Both the position numbers and the translations under genes were made by a program. DNA of 64,000 nucleotides from NCBI GenBank assembly GCA_963971425.1, contig OZ020522.1:1524168-1588167 (forward strand), read 5' to 3'. Numbering within the stretch: the first letter of the stretch is position 1; each line of letters begins with the position of its first letter. The notes under the pieces were generated by a model that had not been told where the DNA came from, did no database searches, and saw only the letters and a list, made by a program, of their open reading frames with translations. Shown in pieces: positions 24,101 to 33,690 of the stretch. Source of the stretch: Bryoerythrophyllum caledonicum (taxonomy: Eukaryota; Streptophyta; Bryopsida; Pottiales; Pottiaceae).

Positions 24101-24128
24101 TGACAAAAAACACGGGTTTCTTATAGTG
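21104..24128. mobile_element. Nested CACTA (En/Spm-type) element, 3025 bases, target duplication CGC
   Basis: The left end is CACTATAAGAAACCCCTGTT and the right end is the inverted form (AACACGGGTTTCTTATAGTG on the plus strand). The flanks are CGC on both sides, a 3-base duplication as expected for CACTA elements. The interior has no transposase frame. From about 21940 to 24090 it is packed with short motifs of the forms GACGTCT, GATGTC and GACATGTC on both strands, like the subterminal arrays bound by En/Spm-type proteins. A stretch at 22250-22480 repeats TTTAGAGTGTAGAGGTT. It would need a transposase in trans. Confidence 0.8.
21940..24090. repeat. Dense array of GACGTC/GACATGTC-like motifs inside the CACTA element
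   Basis: Dozens of short units related to RACRTCT occur every 15-30 bases on both strands, for example GAGACGTCTCTGAAAACATC, TTTTATGAGACGTCTAC and GTTTTCAGAGACGTCC. The units are not tandem copies of fixed length. Such arrays normally lie near CACTA ends, but here they fill about two thirds of the element. Confidence 0.6.
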
Positions 24129-24360
24129 CGCGCTCCGTTCAAACCTTGGTCGCGCTCCCTTGAAACCCTGGTCGCATTCCCTGCTCGCACCCTGGTCGCG
24201 CCCTACTCGCGCTCTCTGGTCGCGCTGCCTACTCGTAGTCTCTCGCGCCCAGCTCAAACCCTAAACCGCGCCCAACTCGCACTCTCGCGCGCCCACCTTG
24301 CACCCTACTTGCGCTCTCCCGCGCCCAACTCGCGCTCTGCTTGCTCTCCCGCTGTCGTGT
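24129..24360 (+). repeat. GC-rich minisatellite, part 2 (right of the CACTA insertion)
   Basis: Continuation of the CGCGCTC/CAAACCCTGGTCGC array interrupted by the CACTA insertion. Confidence 0.6.
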
Positions 24361-24434
24361 AGAGAGGGGAGCGCTTTGAGAATACGCGAGGTATCTAGCT
24401 GCGACTTCGTATAGTCTGCTACGGAGTTCTGTCA

Positions 24435-24480
24435 AATCTTGTGGTCTTCGGTCTTCAGTCTTCAGTCTTCAGTCTTCAAA
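24435..24480 (+). repeat. Heptanucleotide microsatellite (GTCTTCA)n
   Basis: About four tandem units of GTCTTCA. Confidence 0.7.
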
Positions 24481-25850
24481 CTCCTCCCCGTTGGCCTATC
24501 CTGTGGTGGTTCTAAAGGGTTAAGGGTAAAGGTGGGTGATAAGAAACCACGGCCTCGGACGGGTAAAACGGGACGGCCAGACCACAAGCTGAAACCGTCC
24601 GAAAGATTGGCTCCTAAAATTCAAACCCACGGTGACCAGCAAACGTGCCTCACCGGTGGGAACGACATAAACACGACCGTGTGGGCAATTAACCCCACTT
24701 CGCCGCAACAAAGTTTACAAGAACAGAATTGAAATACAACTAGCCTCCAAAACTGGCTTGGAATCACAAAAAAAGAAATCGGACCACAAGCCACAACACA
24801 CTTGTCCCCATCTTCTCTTCTCTTCAATCCTCAAGTCTTCAATTCTTCCATCCTTCAACTCCAAAGTCTTCAAGTGTTCAAAAACACTAAGAAACTCAAA
24901 AGAAGTGTTCAAAAACACAATGGAAAAGTTTCACCAAGGCTGTAACCTTCAAACAAGTGACACCGATGACTCAAAATTTCAAATACTAAGTGTAATAGCT
25001 CTCTGGAAAGCTAATTCAGACAACTAACACTCCTCCAAATTTCAAGTCAATCTAAACTACTGTCCGAAAGATATACGAGTTCAAAGTTCTGCCCCTCCAG
25101 ATATTCAATCGCTCATAACTTCTTCTTTAAAACTCCAAATCTCAATTGTATTAACTTTTTGAAGAGCTATGACCATGGTTTACGCACCTTCCAATTCTCA
25201 AACAATTCCAAACTACTGTCCAAAAGTTATGGACAATCAAAGTTCTGCCTACCCCTATTCATTCAAATCTCTATAACTTCTTGCTCACAACTCCAAATCT
25301 CAATTGTAATATCTTTCTATAAAGCTAAGATAGAGATGCACAGTCCCTCAAAATCTCAAATCAAATTGAGAACTACAAAAAAAGTTGTGGCTCCTCGAAA
25401 CCTCTGCCCCTCAATGGATGGCCTCGGGTTTTCACAGAATTAAAACCTCAATAACTTTTTCTCTACAACTCCGAATTCAAATTTTAAAACGAGTATGGAA
25501 AGCTCTTGAAACAAGGAACAAGATCACAAATTTTCAATTCCATAGCATTCAAGCTCAACGAGTTACACACAGTCAAAGTTCTGCTCCAAACCCTTGCTCT
25601 CTCACCCGCACACACACACACACTCACTAAGGAATATCTTTCCCAACTTTTGCACCTCAAGTGGACGTCGGCACTCCAGCCCATGTCACCCTATCCAAAG
25701 TACCCCACAAGGTACTTTGCTACTTTCTTATCCTTTCCACTTTCAACCACATAAATCCCCTAGTCTTTTATTTATTGGAAGACAAAAAATTTAGACCTTC
25801 CAACCAACAAGATAAGTAAAATAAAAAAAATAACTAAAAAATAAATAAAT
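24481..25850. repeat. Diverged tandem repeats and a CA microsatellite
   Basis: Phrases such as AACTCCAAATCTCAATTGTA recur (25131-25150 and 25289-25308, 158 bases apart), as do ACTACTGTCC and CAAAGTTCTGCC. This points to a diverged repeat of about 150-180 bases from 24.9 to 25.5 kb. A short (CA)n run lies at 25609-25624. An edge CTAAAGGGTTAA at about 24512-24523 looks like one end of a TTAA-type element with no partner found. No gene is seen. Confidence 0.4.
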
Positions 25851-25899
25851 AAAAACTTATCGTAAGGTAGCTGATGGAACGGACGTATAAAGGTGTTGA

Positions 25900-26100
25900 T
25901 TCGCACAACCTGATCGCCAAGTCGTGGACTTGGTTGGCTGGAAATGTCGTGGTCAGTGGCCGCCGCCAGTCCGGGTTCGAACCCGATCGAGCCCGTCGAG
26001 TGGTTGAGCGGCCCACGGCTTGGCTCGCTAGTGAGGCAGGAAAAATACCAGTCAACCCGCTACCTACCCCCCTGAGCAGTGACAAGAGCGGTGCAGCACC
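25900..26100 (+). repeat. Possible tRNA-derived SINE
   Basis: A perfect RNA polymerase III B box, GGTTCGAACCC, lies at 25974-25984. A box A-like segment (TCGCCAAGTCGTGG) starts near 25914, about 60 bases upstream. The sequence between does not fold as a full tRNA by eye. No poly-A tail or target duplication was found. Confidence 0.35.
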
Positions 26101-26244
26101 TACATGCTAACACTTGCCCAAATCCTCAAACCGTGGTTCTCACCGCGACCAAACCTTTTTATCCCAACTCCTTACTTATTAAAATCCACACATATAAAGA
26201 CTAATACTTGTATGTACATGATGGAAGAATTTCCATCAGGACAC

Positions 26245-26690
26245 CGCACCTACGCGCGCTCCGATCAAACCCTGCTCGCGCTATGGTCGCACCCTGCTCT
26301 CGCTCTCTGGTCGCGCTCCCTGCTCGCAGTCTCTCGCGCCCAGGTCGCACTCTCCCGCGCCCAGCTCAAACCCTAAACTGCGCCCACCTCGCACCCACCT
26401 CGCGCTCTCGCACGCCCAGCTCGTGCTCTGGTCGCTTTCCCGCACCAGCGCGCGTTGTGCTCAAACCCTGATTGCGCTCCGCTCAAACCCTGCTCGCGCC
26501 ATGGTCGCGCCCTGCTCGCGCTCTCTGGTCGCGGTGTTTGGTCGCGACTACTAGCTCTCCCGCGCTCTACTCACGCTCAGCTTGCCCTCTTGTCGCGCCC
26601 TACTGGCGGTCTCACGCGCCCTGCTCGCAATTTGCCTAAACTCTCTCGCGGTCTGCCGCGCCCTGCTAGCGGTTTGTCGCGCCCTAATCC
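26245..26690 (+). repeat. GC-rich minisatellite, part 3
   Basis: A further array of CTCGCGCTCT, GGTCGCGCCCTGCTCGCG and AGCTCAAACCCT units near the right end of the MULE. Frames through it are artefacts of the repeat. Confidence 0.6.
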
Positions 26691-26810
26691 TCACCAAAAT
26701 TCACACAACCAAACCCTAATCCTCACCAAAACTCACACAACCAAACCCTAACCCTCACCAAAACTCACACAAAAATCAAACCCTAACCCTCACCAACTTC
26801 TCATACAACC
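26690..26810 (+). repeat. Short tandem repeat with telomere-like AAACCCTAA motifs
   Basis: Three to four units of about 32 bases, each with AAACCCTAA followed by TCCTCACC or CCCTCACC and AAAACTCACACAA. The telomere-like heptamer is not itself in long tandem array, so this is a minisatellite or telobox cluster and not a telomere. Confidence 0.6.
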
Positions 26811-26833
26811 ATCCCAGTTCGCAGAACACCCAA

Positions 26834-27237
26834 TAACATATTCTCTGGCCTGCAAGAGCATGGTTCAAACCCCAAACTGTCATTAATGTCGAGGGCGGCT
26901 ATGGCAGGAGCGGCAGGGTGTCAAGATCCATCTTTTGGCTGCTATATTACTGCCGGTCAGGGTTGACGACGCGTGGGCCGCCCGGTGAAGGGAAGGACGG
27001 GCTGGGGAAAAAAAGGAAGGAGCTGGGTAGGGACGGCCGGGCTGGGGAAAAAAATGAAGGAGCTGGGCAGGGACGGCCGGGTACATGCGCGGGCGGGAAG
27101 AAGACCAGGCTGGGTCCGGCGGGGGGAAACGGGACTGGGCTGGCCGGGTCCGAGAAGGAGGGTCGGGGCCGAAGGCAACCACCTTGACAAGGCTACGACA
27201 TGGGCCAACGCTTGTCGGGGTGAATTAGCCAAATCCT
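26834..27237 (-). repeat. Right terminal inverted repeat of the large MULE
   Basis: Inverted partner of 11013-11382; it is slightly longer because a GGCCGGGCTGGGGAAAAAA-like unit is duplicated around 27030. Confidence 0.75.
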
Positions 27238-27871
27238 GGCTTCCCGAAGTCCCCCGGCCCCTGTCTGAAGTCCCCCCGTTCCCTCGCTCCCCGGTTTCCA
27301 TTGTGCCGTTCCCCTTTCGCTACTTTCGGGTTGGATTCTCATCCCTGTCCTCGCGCGCCGCCACTCCTCCTTCTCTGCGCTCCTGTCGACGTTGCGCCAC
27401 CTGGTCTCCGCCCGCTTGCTCGCAGCTCCGCATCGACATTCTCGTCGCTGCGCAGGGACGTCGCCCCGCGGTGCTAGGTGCCCACGCGAAATTTCCCTTG
27501 GACTTGAATTTTCGCGTTGTATTTTTAACGGATGGCGTGGTAGATGTAGACTCTTTTGCCGGCCTGCGGACGTTTCTAATGAATCGCGCGGAGGAGCAGT
27601 AGTTTTGGAGCTACCCTGAGTCGTCCAACTACATTCTAGGGGTTTTGAGCTACGAGTCCGAGGTGGCGCGACCCAACTTTCGAGCGTCTCTATATCGTAT
27701 CTGAACGAGTTATGAGCTGCAGCTGCAGCCCGGGAAGGTCAATTTTGAGCGCCCGGCATCGGTGCCGAGTGCTACATGTTGTTGCCTGCAGGTCTGGAGG
27801 TTTCTGCTTGGTATAAATCAGACTTTTATTATCCACCAGTTTCGTGTTTTCCAGGGACACCACTCAATTAA
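27238..27871. other. GC-rich flank, possibly the displaced hyccin promoter
   Basis: From 27240 to about 27620 the sequence is CpG- and CT-rich like a plant gene leader, with an open frame to 27602 that has no recognisable domain. It lies directly outside the right MULE repeat, where the original upstream region of hyccin would be if the element inserted there. From 27620 to 27867 nothing is seen. Confidence 0.3.
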
Positions 27872-28550
27872 CCCTTTAGCGCCCATGAAGCCCGAAATGG
27901 GACTCCGGAGGTGCTCAAACTCAATTTGCATGAAATCCATGAGAAACTAGGCTTCGAGATACGAGGTTCAGATTTGCGCACTCATTACACAAACACTCTC
28001 CAACAATCAGATCATGATTTGGATTTATAGAACTCTTGGAAAAAAAGAATTTTTTTACTTTGAATTAGAGCGGTTCACATGTGCACTAGGTTGATAGCTT
28101 CGCATTGACATATTATATGTGAAGAAAACATTTGTACCCAATTATTGGTGATTTCTTTCTTTTTTCTACTTGGTTGTATACAAAAATGTTCCGAATCAAA
28201 ACGGAAGTTTCATATGTGAGAAGAGAGATCAACAGTTCTAATTCAAAGTACAGAACTCAAAGTAAAACAATCAGATCATGATTTGAATTTATTGATGGTT
28301 AAAGTAGTACACCCTCCAAATTCCACAGTTTTCACTACTAATATACGGTAACTTTAAACACTATAATCTGTTCCATCAACCGTTGGATGTTGTGCAAGAT
28401 TTCCCCAAAGTTTAGGTCATGGGTAAAGTTCAATTTTGTAAGGTTAGATATTAATATTAGTCATTTTATTTCCATCAAATCCGGTTCAAAGAAAAAAATC
28501 AGTAGAAATCTTGGTTTTTCCAAAAACATCCCTGGGCAGTAAAGGGTTAA
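27868..28550. mobile_element. TTAA-flanked MITE, copy C (675 bases)
   Basis: TTAA stands at 27868-27871 and 28547-28550. The ends inside are CCCTTTAGCGCCCA and, on the complement of the right end, CCCTTTACTGCCCA: 12 of 14 match. There is no coding sequence. The part at 28075-28260 is shared with 38475-38660. Confidence 0.7.
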
Positions 28551-29065
28551 GGGTTGTTGAGGCCTTGCAAACTATTCGTACTGCTGGAAGTGCCAGGCAA
28601 TATTGTTGCAGAATGGTGTGGAAAAATATAAGTTTAAGCAACACTTCGGAGTTCAGAACACCAGAATCTCACACTTCTGATTCTAGGAAGATTCAACGAA
28701 TTACTCTGAAAATCTACAACATACTTCCAGTCGCACCAATGACGGTTGAGGAATCTCCAAACATTCAAGCCCATAGCAACTTCCACAGTGAAGCTCTCAC
28801 AATGAAACAAATGAGTCTAAAATGAAGGAGAATCCTACTGGTCTCAGTGAGCGACATCCATAGACATTCACAACTTAGAGTGAACCGCAAGTGAATCTTG
28901 CGATAGTTTCCAGTGATTCTACAGATCGGATGAGCAAACGATTCAGACATTAGCTCAAGAATACACATCATTAGAGTTATTTGTGAAGAAAGAATCTGCA
29001 TGATATTATACTAGCTACCTTTTTTCCCTTTGAAAGGTAGTTTTAATCATGAAAACTAAGGGGTA
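28551..29065. other. Intergenic sequence, no feature recognised
   Basis: Short frames only, such as 28511-28825, with no motif. Confidence 0.4.
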
Positions 29066-29378
29066 TGTGTTCGGGACATAGCCTCTAGAACTTTCTAGTA
29101 AGTTTGTAGAACCTTCTAGGAATAAGTCTTAGAACTTTCTAGAAGTTTTCGTTGGAAGCTTCTCTGGAAGTTTCCGATGGTAGAAGAACTAGGAGTATAT
29201 GGGAGTCGAGGCTCAAGAGTTCTTCAGTCTCGACAACGCACTTCTTGGAGTTCTAGCTCACCTTTCTTGGTGTTGTTTGTATACTCATCTTGTTAATCCA
29301 AGTTCTTGTTAGTTCTTGTCTTGAACTCTCTTCTAGCCTCAGATCACTTGTTGGCTATTTCCGTGTCCCTGACAGCAT
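29066..29378 (+). repeat. Second LTR-like copy with heat-shock-element motifs
   Basis: Starts TGTGTTCGGGACATAGCC and is homologous to the complement of 265-816. It holds a perfect three-unit heat shock element at 29132-29144 (GAAnnTTCnnGAA) and GAAnnTTC pairs at 29155-29162 and 29167-29174. It is shorter than the first copy, so it is probably a truncated or solo LTR. Confidence 0.5.
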
Positions 29379-30129
29379 GTTATTGAAAAATTAGGTGACT
29401 TCACAAACAAAGAGAGAGGTTGCAAGAAAGCAACTCCAAAGAGTTGAGCTGAAGACAGATGAGCTTCTTGCAGTTTGACAGATTCAGTGTCTGCAAATAT
29501 GGAACCACCAAATGTAGATCATCAAGCTGCAAACAAACAATAAGTAAGAACAAATTCGTAAACCCTAACCACTTAAAAATTCATTTTTTTGCATTGGAAA
29601 AACTTATTTGCGGTGAAAAATGTGAGAGCTACGAGAACGCCAACGCGGAGCGGCGAGCAAGTGAGGAGAAATTTGAGATGCAAAGCGGCGACACTTCGAT
29701 GCGGATCTTTGAGTAGGCGAGGAAGACGACGTGCGCAGGTGAGGCGACGTAACAACGATGAGAGAGTAGACGGAACCCTACCCCCCAATGGCAACGACGT
29801 GTCTGGGAAGGAAGGGCTTTGGAGGAGGAACAAGAGGACTTCCGCATGCCCGTCTTGCCCCGGATGGACAGATCTTTTGAAATTTTCTATTGTTTCTTGA
29901 TCCTCCGCCTATTTACAGGATCCAAATCTTCAATCCTTTGAAAATTCACAAATCCATCACCAACCAAATCCAAACAACCTTAATCTATTGGAATTTCGAT
30001 AATCTATTTGCACCTATTTACCTCCATCTGGTAGAGGTGCCCTTTAGAAATCCAAAAATCTGGTCATTGGTGGTTCTAAAGGCAATCCTCTCATCTATTC
30101 CCTATTTCTTTCATGAACAAGCTTCACAT
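29379..30129. other. Unassigned sequence with a short CpG-rich patch
   Basis: The patch 29620-29830 is CpG-rich, with open frames on both strands (one plus-strand frame of 103 residues rich in arginine). It could be a scrap of a host gene leader. I see no domain, splice site pattern or repeat match. Confidence 0.3.
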
Positions 30130-32120
30130 TGAGAAATTGTATAGCTTTCTTTCCATGACAACGACAAACTGTGGCATAATGTGAACGATCATCCAAGATT
30201 CTTGTTTCCATCATCACAATTGTAATGTATGATTGACCTAGTATTACTCGATATGTATCACAATTTTGCACGAAGAAATTCTACTCCACTTCCACATCCT
30301 CCATCTTGGTTTTCAGCCCGACAAGCCCTACAGAGATTACCTTGCTCATAGTTTGCAGCTCTAATCATCCAGCCATGGTTGATCTCAATTGGTCACTTGT
30401 TCTTCTGATACACTTGCTTGGACATAATATTGATCTTTGATCCATGATCAACTAAGGCCAAGAATGGGTCCTTAGAATCTCCGAGCATTTCTTGTGTCTT
30501 TGTAGTAGCTCTGGCCCTATTGGAAACTAAGTAGTTATTTCTCATCTCATCATCATCCCTTCTTGAGAAACTAGCAACTAGGGCTTCATGTACAATCTTT
30601 TTTTCTTACCAGATCCTTCAAGTGTGCTCATTGATTAATATTTTTCCACTTTCTTAGCTTTGTCCTCCACATGAACCTTGTTTTCGAACTCTGATAATGC
30701 ATATTGAGCAAATACTTGTCCAATCTCTTCTTCCTTATCCTTGGATACATGAGTATCCAATGCCTCCACCATAATAGCTCCAGCTGTGATTTGTCTTTTT
30801 TTTATCACATCAATAATTAGCTCATGGAAATCCCTCTTTGCAATACTGAGAGCTTCTTTTAGAGTGAACTCAATTTTAGCATCCAAAATCTTCTCTTTAA
30901 AAATACTCTTCATGTTTGTAGATGTTTTAATGTTATACTGACGCTTGTAGGCATGACTTCTATCTTTGTGTTTGCTTGAGTCATCCTTCTCCTTCTCTTT
31001 GCCCTTCTCCCACCACTCCTTTTGTTACGGAACATCACCAGGATGAATAGGAGAAGGCTCTTTCTCTGATTTTTGCCCTTGAGAACTTTCCTTGGTTCTA
31101 GGAAATCTCCTCTTGCATATTGATTCAGCAACATTTTCCTCTAAGGTGGCTTTGCATCTCTTATCTTCAATCATAGCGTCATGCAAGTCATCATTTTGTT
31201 GGTCTCCATCCAAAAAAATGTTTTGATGCTAAGAGCATCTATCACACTACATACATCTCTCCACATACCCTTTTTCAGATGCCTTGAATCAACTTTTTAC
31301 ACGAGATTTCTTCAACTTAATCATCTCCACCTTCAGATCTCGTATGCACTTGATCAACTCCTTTAAAGTGTCATCTTGGATAATCTTCGTTGTATTCTGA
31401 GATAACCTTGAAGTTTAAGAGGTAGGCATTGGCTCCAAGCATGGTGATAAACCACGAGTCTTGATTTTCTATTGTTAGCAACAAGTCCCACTGTCTCTTT
31501 CACCAACCTCTAGTTGTTTGTAAATCCACTCTCATATGTCATATCAATGAGATGAATGAACAACTTGTCCCCTAGGCCTTTATCATTTTCTTGCAAGAAT
31601 AACTTAGTCTTCCTTGCATCCAATAATTGCCTCTCTTGTCATAGTAGCTGACAAAACTTCTCCTCAAATTCTTTGCCCAATTCATTTAGAGCCTTTGATT
31701 CCCTGACCTTTTCTCAATCCATTCCGAAGATGATCTATTGGTCATCCTTTCGTGATCTTCATTAAAGACTCATCCTTGAGCAATTCCTCATATCTGTTTT
31801 ACACTACCACTCCATCTTGCAACTCTTGCACCTTCTCTTTGAGCTCTGATATCACTACAAGATCAAAAGTAGCAATCATCTTCAACTGTGAAACTTTATG
31901 GACCACCATTTCACATGTGTAAGCCCTTAGGAACTTGGTGATGTTCATGCCATCAAATCTCCCTACTTTGTCCACTACCGTCTTTAACGCCTTGGTAGTG
32001 TTCCTATCAACATCTTAAATCCGTTGCCGCTCATCCCTAAATTAGGCAAATGCCTTGAATAGATCATAAGCACCTAAACCACCTGGTAGTACAACCTCAG
32101 GGTTAGAATTTTCCATCTTG
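30130..32120 (-). pseudogene. Gypsy-type gag-protease remnant
   Basis: On the minus strand a gag-like region includes DDTLKELIKCIRDLKVEMIK (about 31350) and EFTLKEALSIAKRDFHELII (30635-30913). It is followed by a retropepsin-like segment DPFLALVDHGSKINIMSKQV near 30410-30480, where the expected active site D-(T/S)-G appears as DHG. Stops and frame changes occur throughout. No reverse transcriptase or integrase follows downstream, where the frame ends near 30130. The layout is that of a truncated LTR/Gypsy polyprotein. Confidence 0.6.
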
Positions 32121-33690
32121 ACTTAATGAGTAATAGAGCCTTAAGACTCTCTCAATGGAAGCACTATTATGTCATTGTTAAGAAGTTATGTCTCAAAAAA
32201 GCACCGGGCATTTGGCTGCTACTATTCCTGAATCAAGTTCTTAAAATGTAAAACACTCCAAATAAATATACTTTGTCCCTTTTTTGGAGCTTCATTACAC
32301 AAGTCCTCAATAGACAAAGATATCCAACTACTTATGAAAATACTATGAAATTCACATATTTTAGAAAGGGAAAAAAACTTGAATCTTAAAAGACTATATC
32401 TCACAATTCATCCATCAAATAGATTTAAATTTTATTAGCCGTACTGATATACCTTCAATAATTATCAATTGCAAATTCATCACAAATCTTGAGATATCGC
32501 CAAAATACTCACAACATCTTCAAACCCTTGATTACAAACACCAACATACTAAAATCTTCATTACTCATACAAAAAGTGTCCAAATGCCATGAAACTTGAT
32601 ATATGACTTTTCAACACAATAAAATATCATTTAAAAAAGTTTTAGATAAAACCTTGTCCGAAAACCGAAGGTATGGCCAAAACTATAACTAAAGCAAAAT
32701 GATCCATTTTCAGCCTTGGAAAAATATGTATTGTCTTCAACTCCAAATATTTTCTTTGTCCAAACTCCAAATGTATTTATTCTTCCATGTAGAATGTAGA
32801 ACTTGAAAATACCTTTTCAAATGTTCCTTTCAATCTCTAAAAGCTCTAATAAACTCCTCGTATGACCAAAAGAGTGGTAGTGTGTCTTGAAATACACTTC
32901 GACTTCAAACACTTGTAACTTCCTCACCTAACTCCAAATCGTATGTTTTTTGTATCAAATTATAGCCTAGAATCTAAACTTTGCAACCATGGCCTTTTTT
33001 TTATGGTTCAAATTCCCCTTTCAAAGTCGCCGCAAATGTTGAATCATATGGCCATGAACAATCCCTTGAATCACATTGGACATGGAATTTGGCAAATGAG
33101 AAGAGGACATTCATCCCTTTGCCATCCTTCCTCCATCCCTTGTCACCTCCTTCTATCCTTTGCCACATCCTTCTATCATTTATCCCTTGTCATGTCATTC
33201 TATCCTTTACACTATCTTCCCCATATGTTATTTTATCTTCCCAAATGAAACCTGTAAATCTAAATTCTAAAGTTTAGGCCTAAAATTTTCTTTACAAGCC
33301 TAACATTAAACATTAGGTTCCAAACAATCTAAAGGCCATAAACAATTTAACAAAAATATATGAAATAAACTTTCTATATGAACTCTAAATCTAATTACCA
33401 ACTATTTTAATATACTTCAAATTTATAAAAATACTACTAATTATAATTGATTTTTTTACATATTGTAATTAACCACAGTGTAATAGTGGCTTACATATAA
33501 CTAGAAACTATTTACATACATTAACTGCGGCTCAATAGGTTGGTTGAGCGTTTCCGCCCAATGAAGTTTGAATGTGTAATTTAGAATGAATCCATTGGCC
33601 ATGTCTCCACTCTCGGCCCTGACATTCAAAATCTCATTTTTTCTTTATAAATCTACATTTTAACATCATGTATTTAATCTCTTCACAACA
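32121..33690. other. AT-rich sequence between two gypsy remnants
   Basis: No gene. A CTTTTCATCC-like pyrimidine-rich tract (33110-33240, repeated CCATCCTTCTATC phrases) is the only marked pattern. It may include LTR or untranslated sequence of the neighbouring elements, but no repeat pair was found. Confidence 0.35.

Larger units (their letters stand above)
11013..27237. mobile_element. Large Mutator-like element (about 16.2 kb) with long terminal inverted repeats
   Basis: The sequence 11013-11382 is repeated in inverted form at 26834-27237. Both copies start AGGATYTGGCTAATTCACCC from the outside and continue through a GC-rich CCCGGCC tract to a GGCCAG(A/G)GAGAAT-like inner end. Differences are often C-to-T at CG sites. 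Between them lie a SWIM-type MULE transposase (12258-14684, +) and convergent accessory frames (15978-20578, -), plus later insertions. Long TIRs plus a mudrA-like gene define a Mutator-like element. I could not find a clean 8-11 base target duplication outside the ends, so the outer limits are approximate. The coding lesions suggest it no longer moves by itself. Confidence 0.7.

Noticed and set aside
25914-25990. Functional tRNA gene
   Set aside because: The B box is perfect, but the acceptor stem and anticodon arm do not form; a SINE fits better.
24066-26751. Frames rich in Arg, Ser, Leu and Pro across the minisatellite blocks
   Set aside because: They are low-complexity repeats translated in several frames, not proteins.
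26690-26810. Interstitial telomere
   Set aside because: AAACCCTAA appears once per 32-base unit and not in a head-to-tail heptamer array.
11003-27245. CTGGC on both sides of the large MULE as a target duplication
   Set aside because: Only five of nine bases match at the best placement, which is not convincing.
27000-27602. 209-residue frame that looks like a gene
   Set aside because: Its first part is the MULE end. The rest has no domain and no homologue I can recall; more likely leader or promoter sequence.
29589-29900. Arginine-rich 103-residue frame as a real gene
   Set aside because: CpG-rich patch with open frames on both strands and no domain; left as unassigned.
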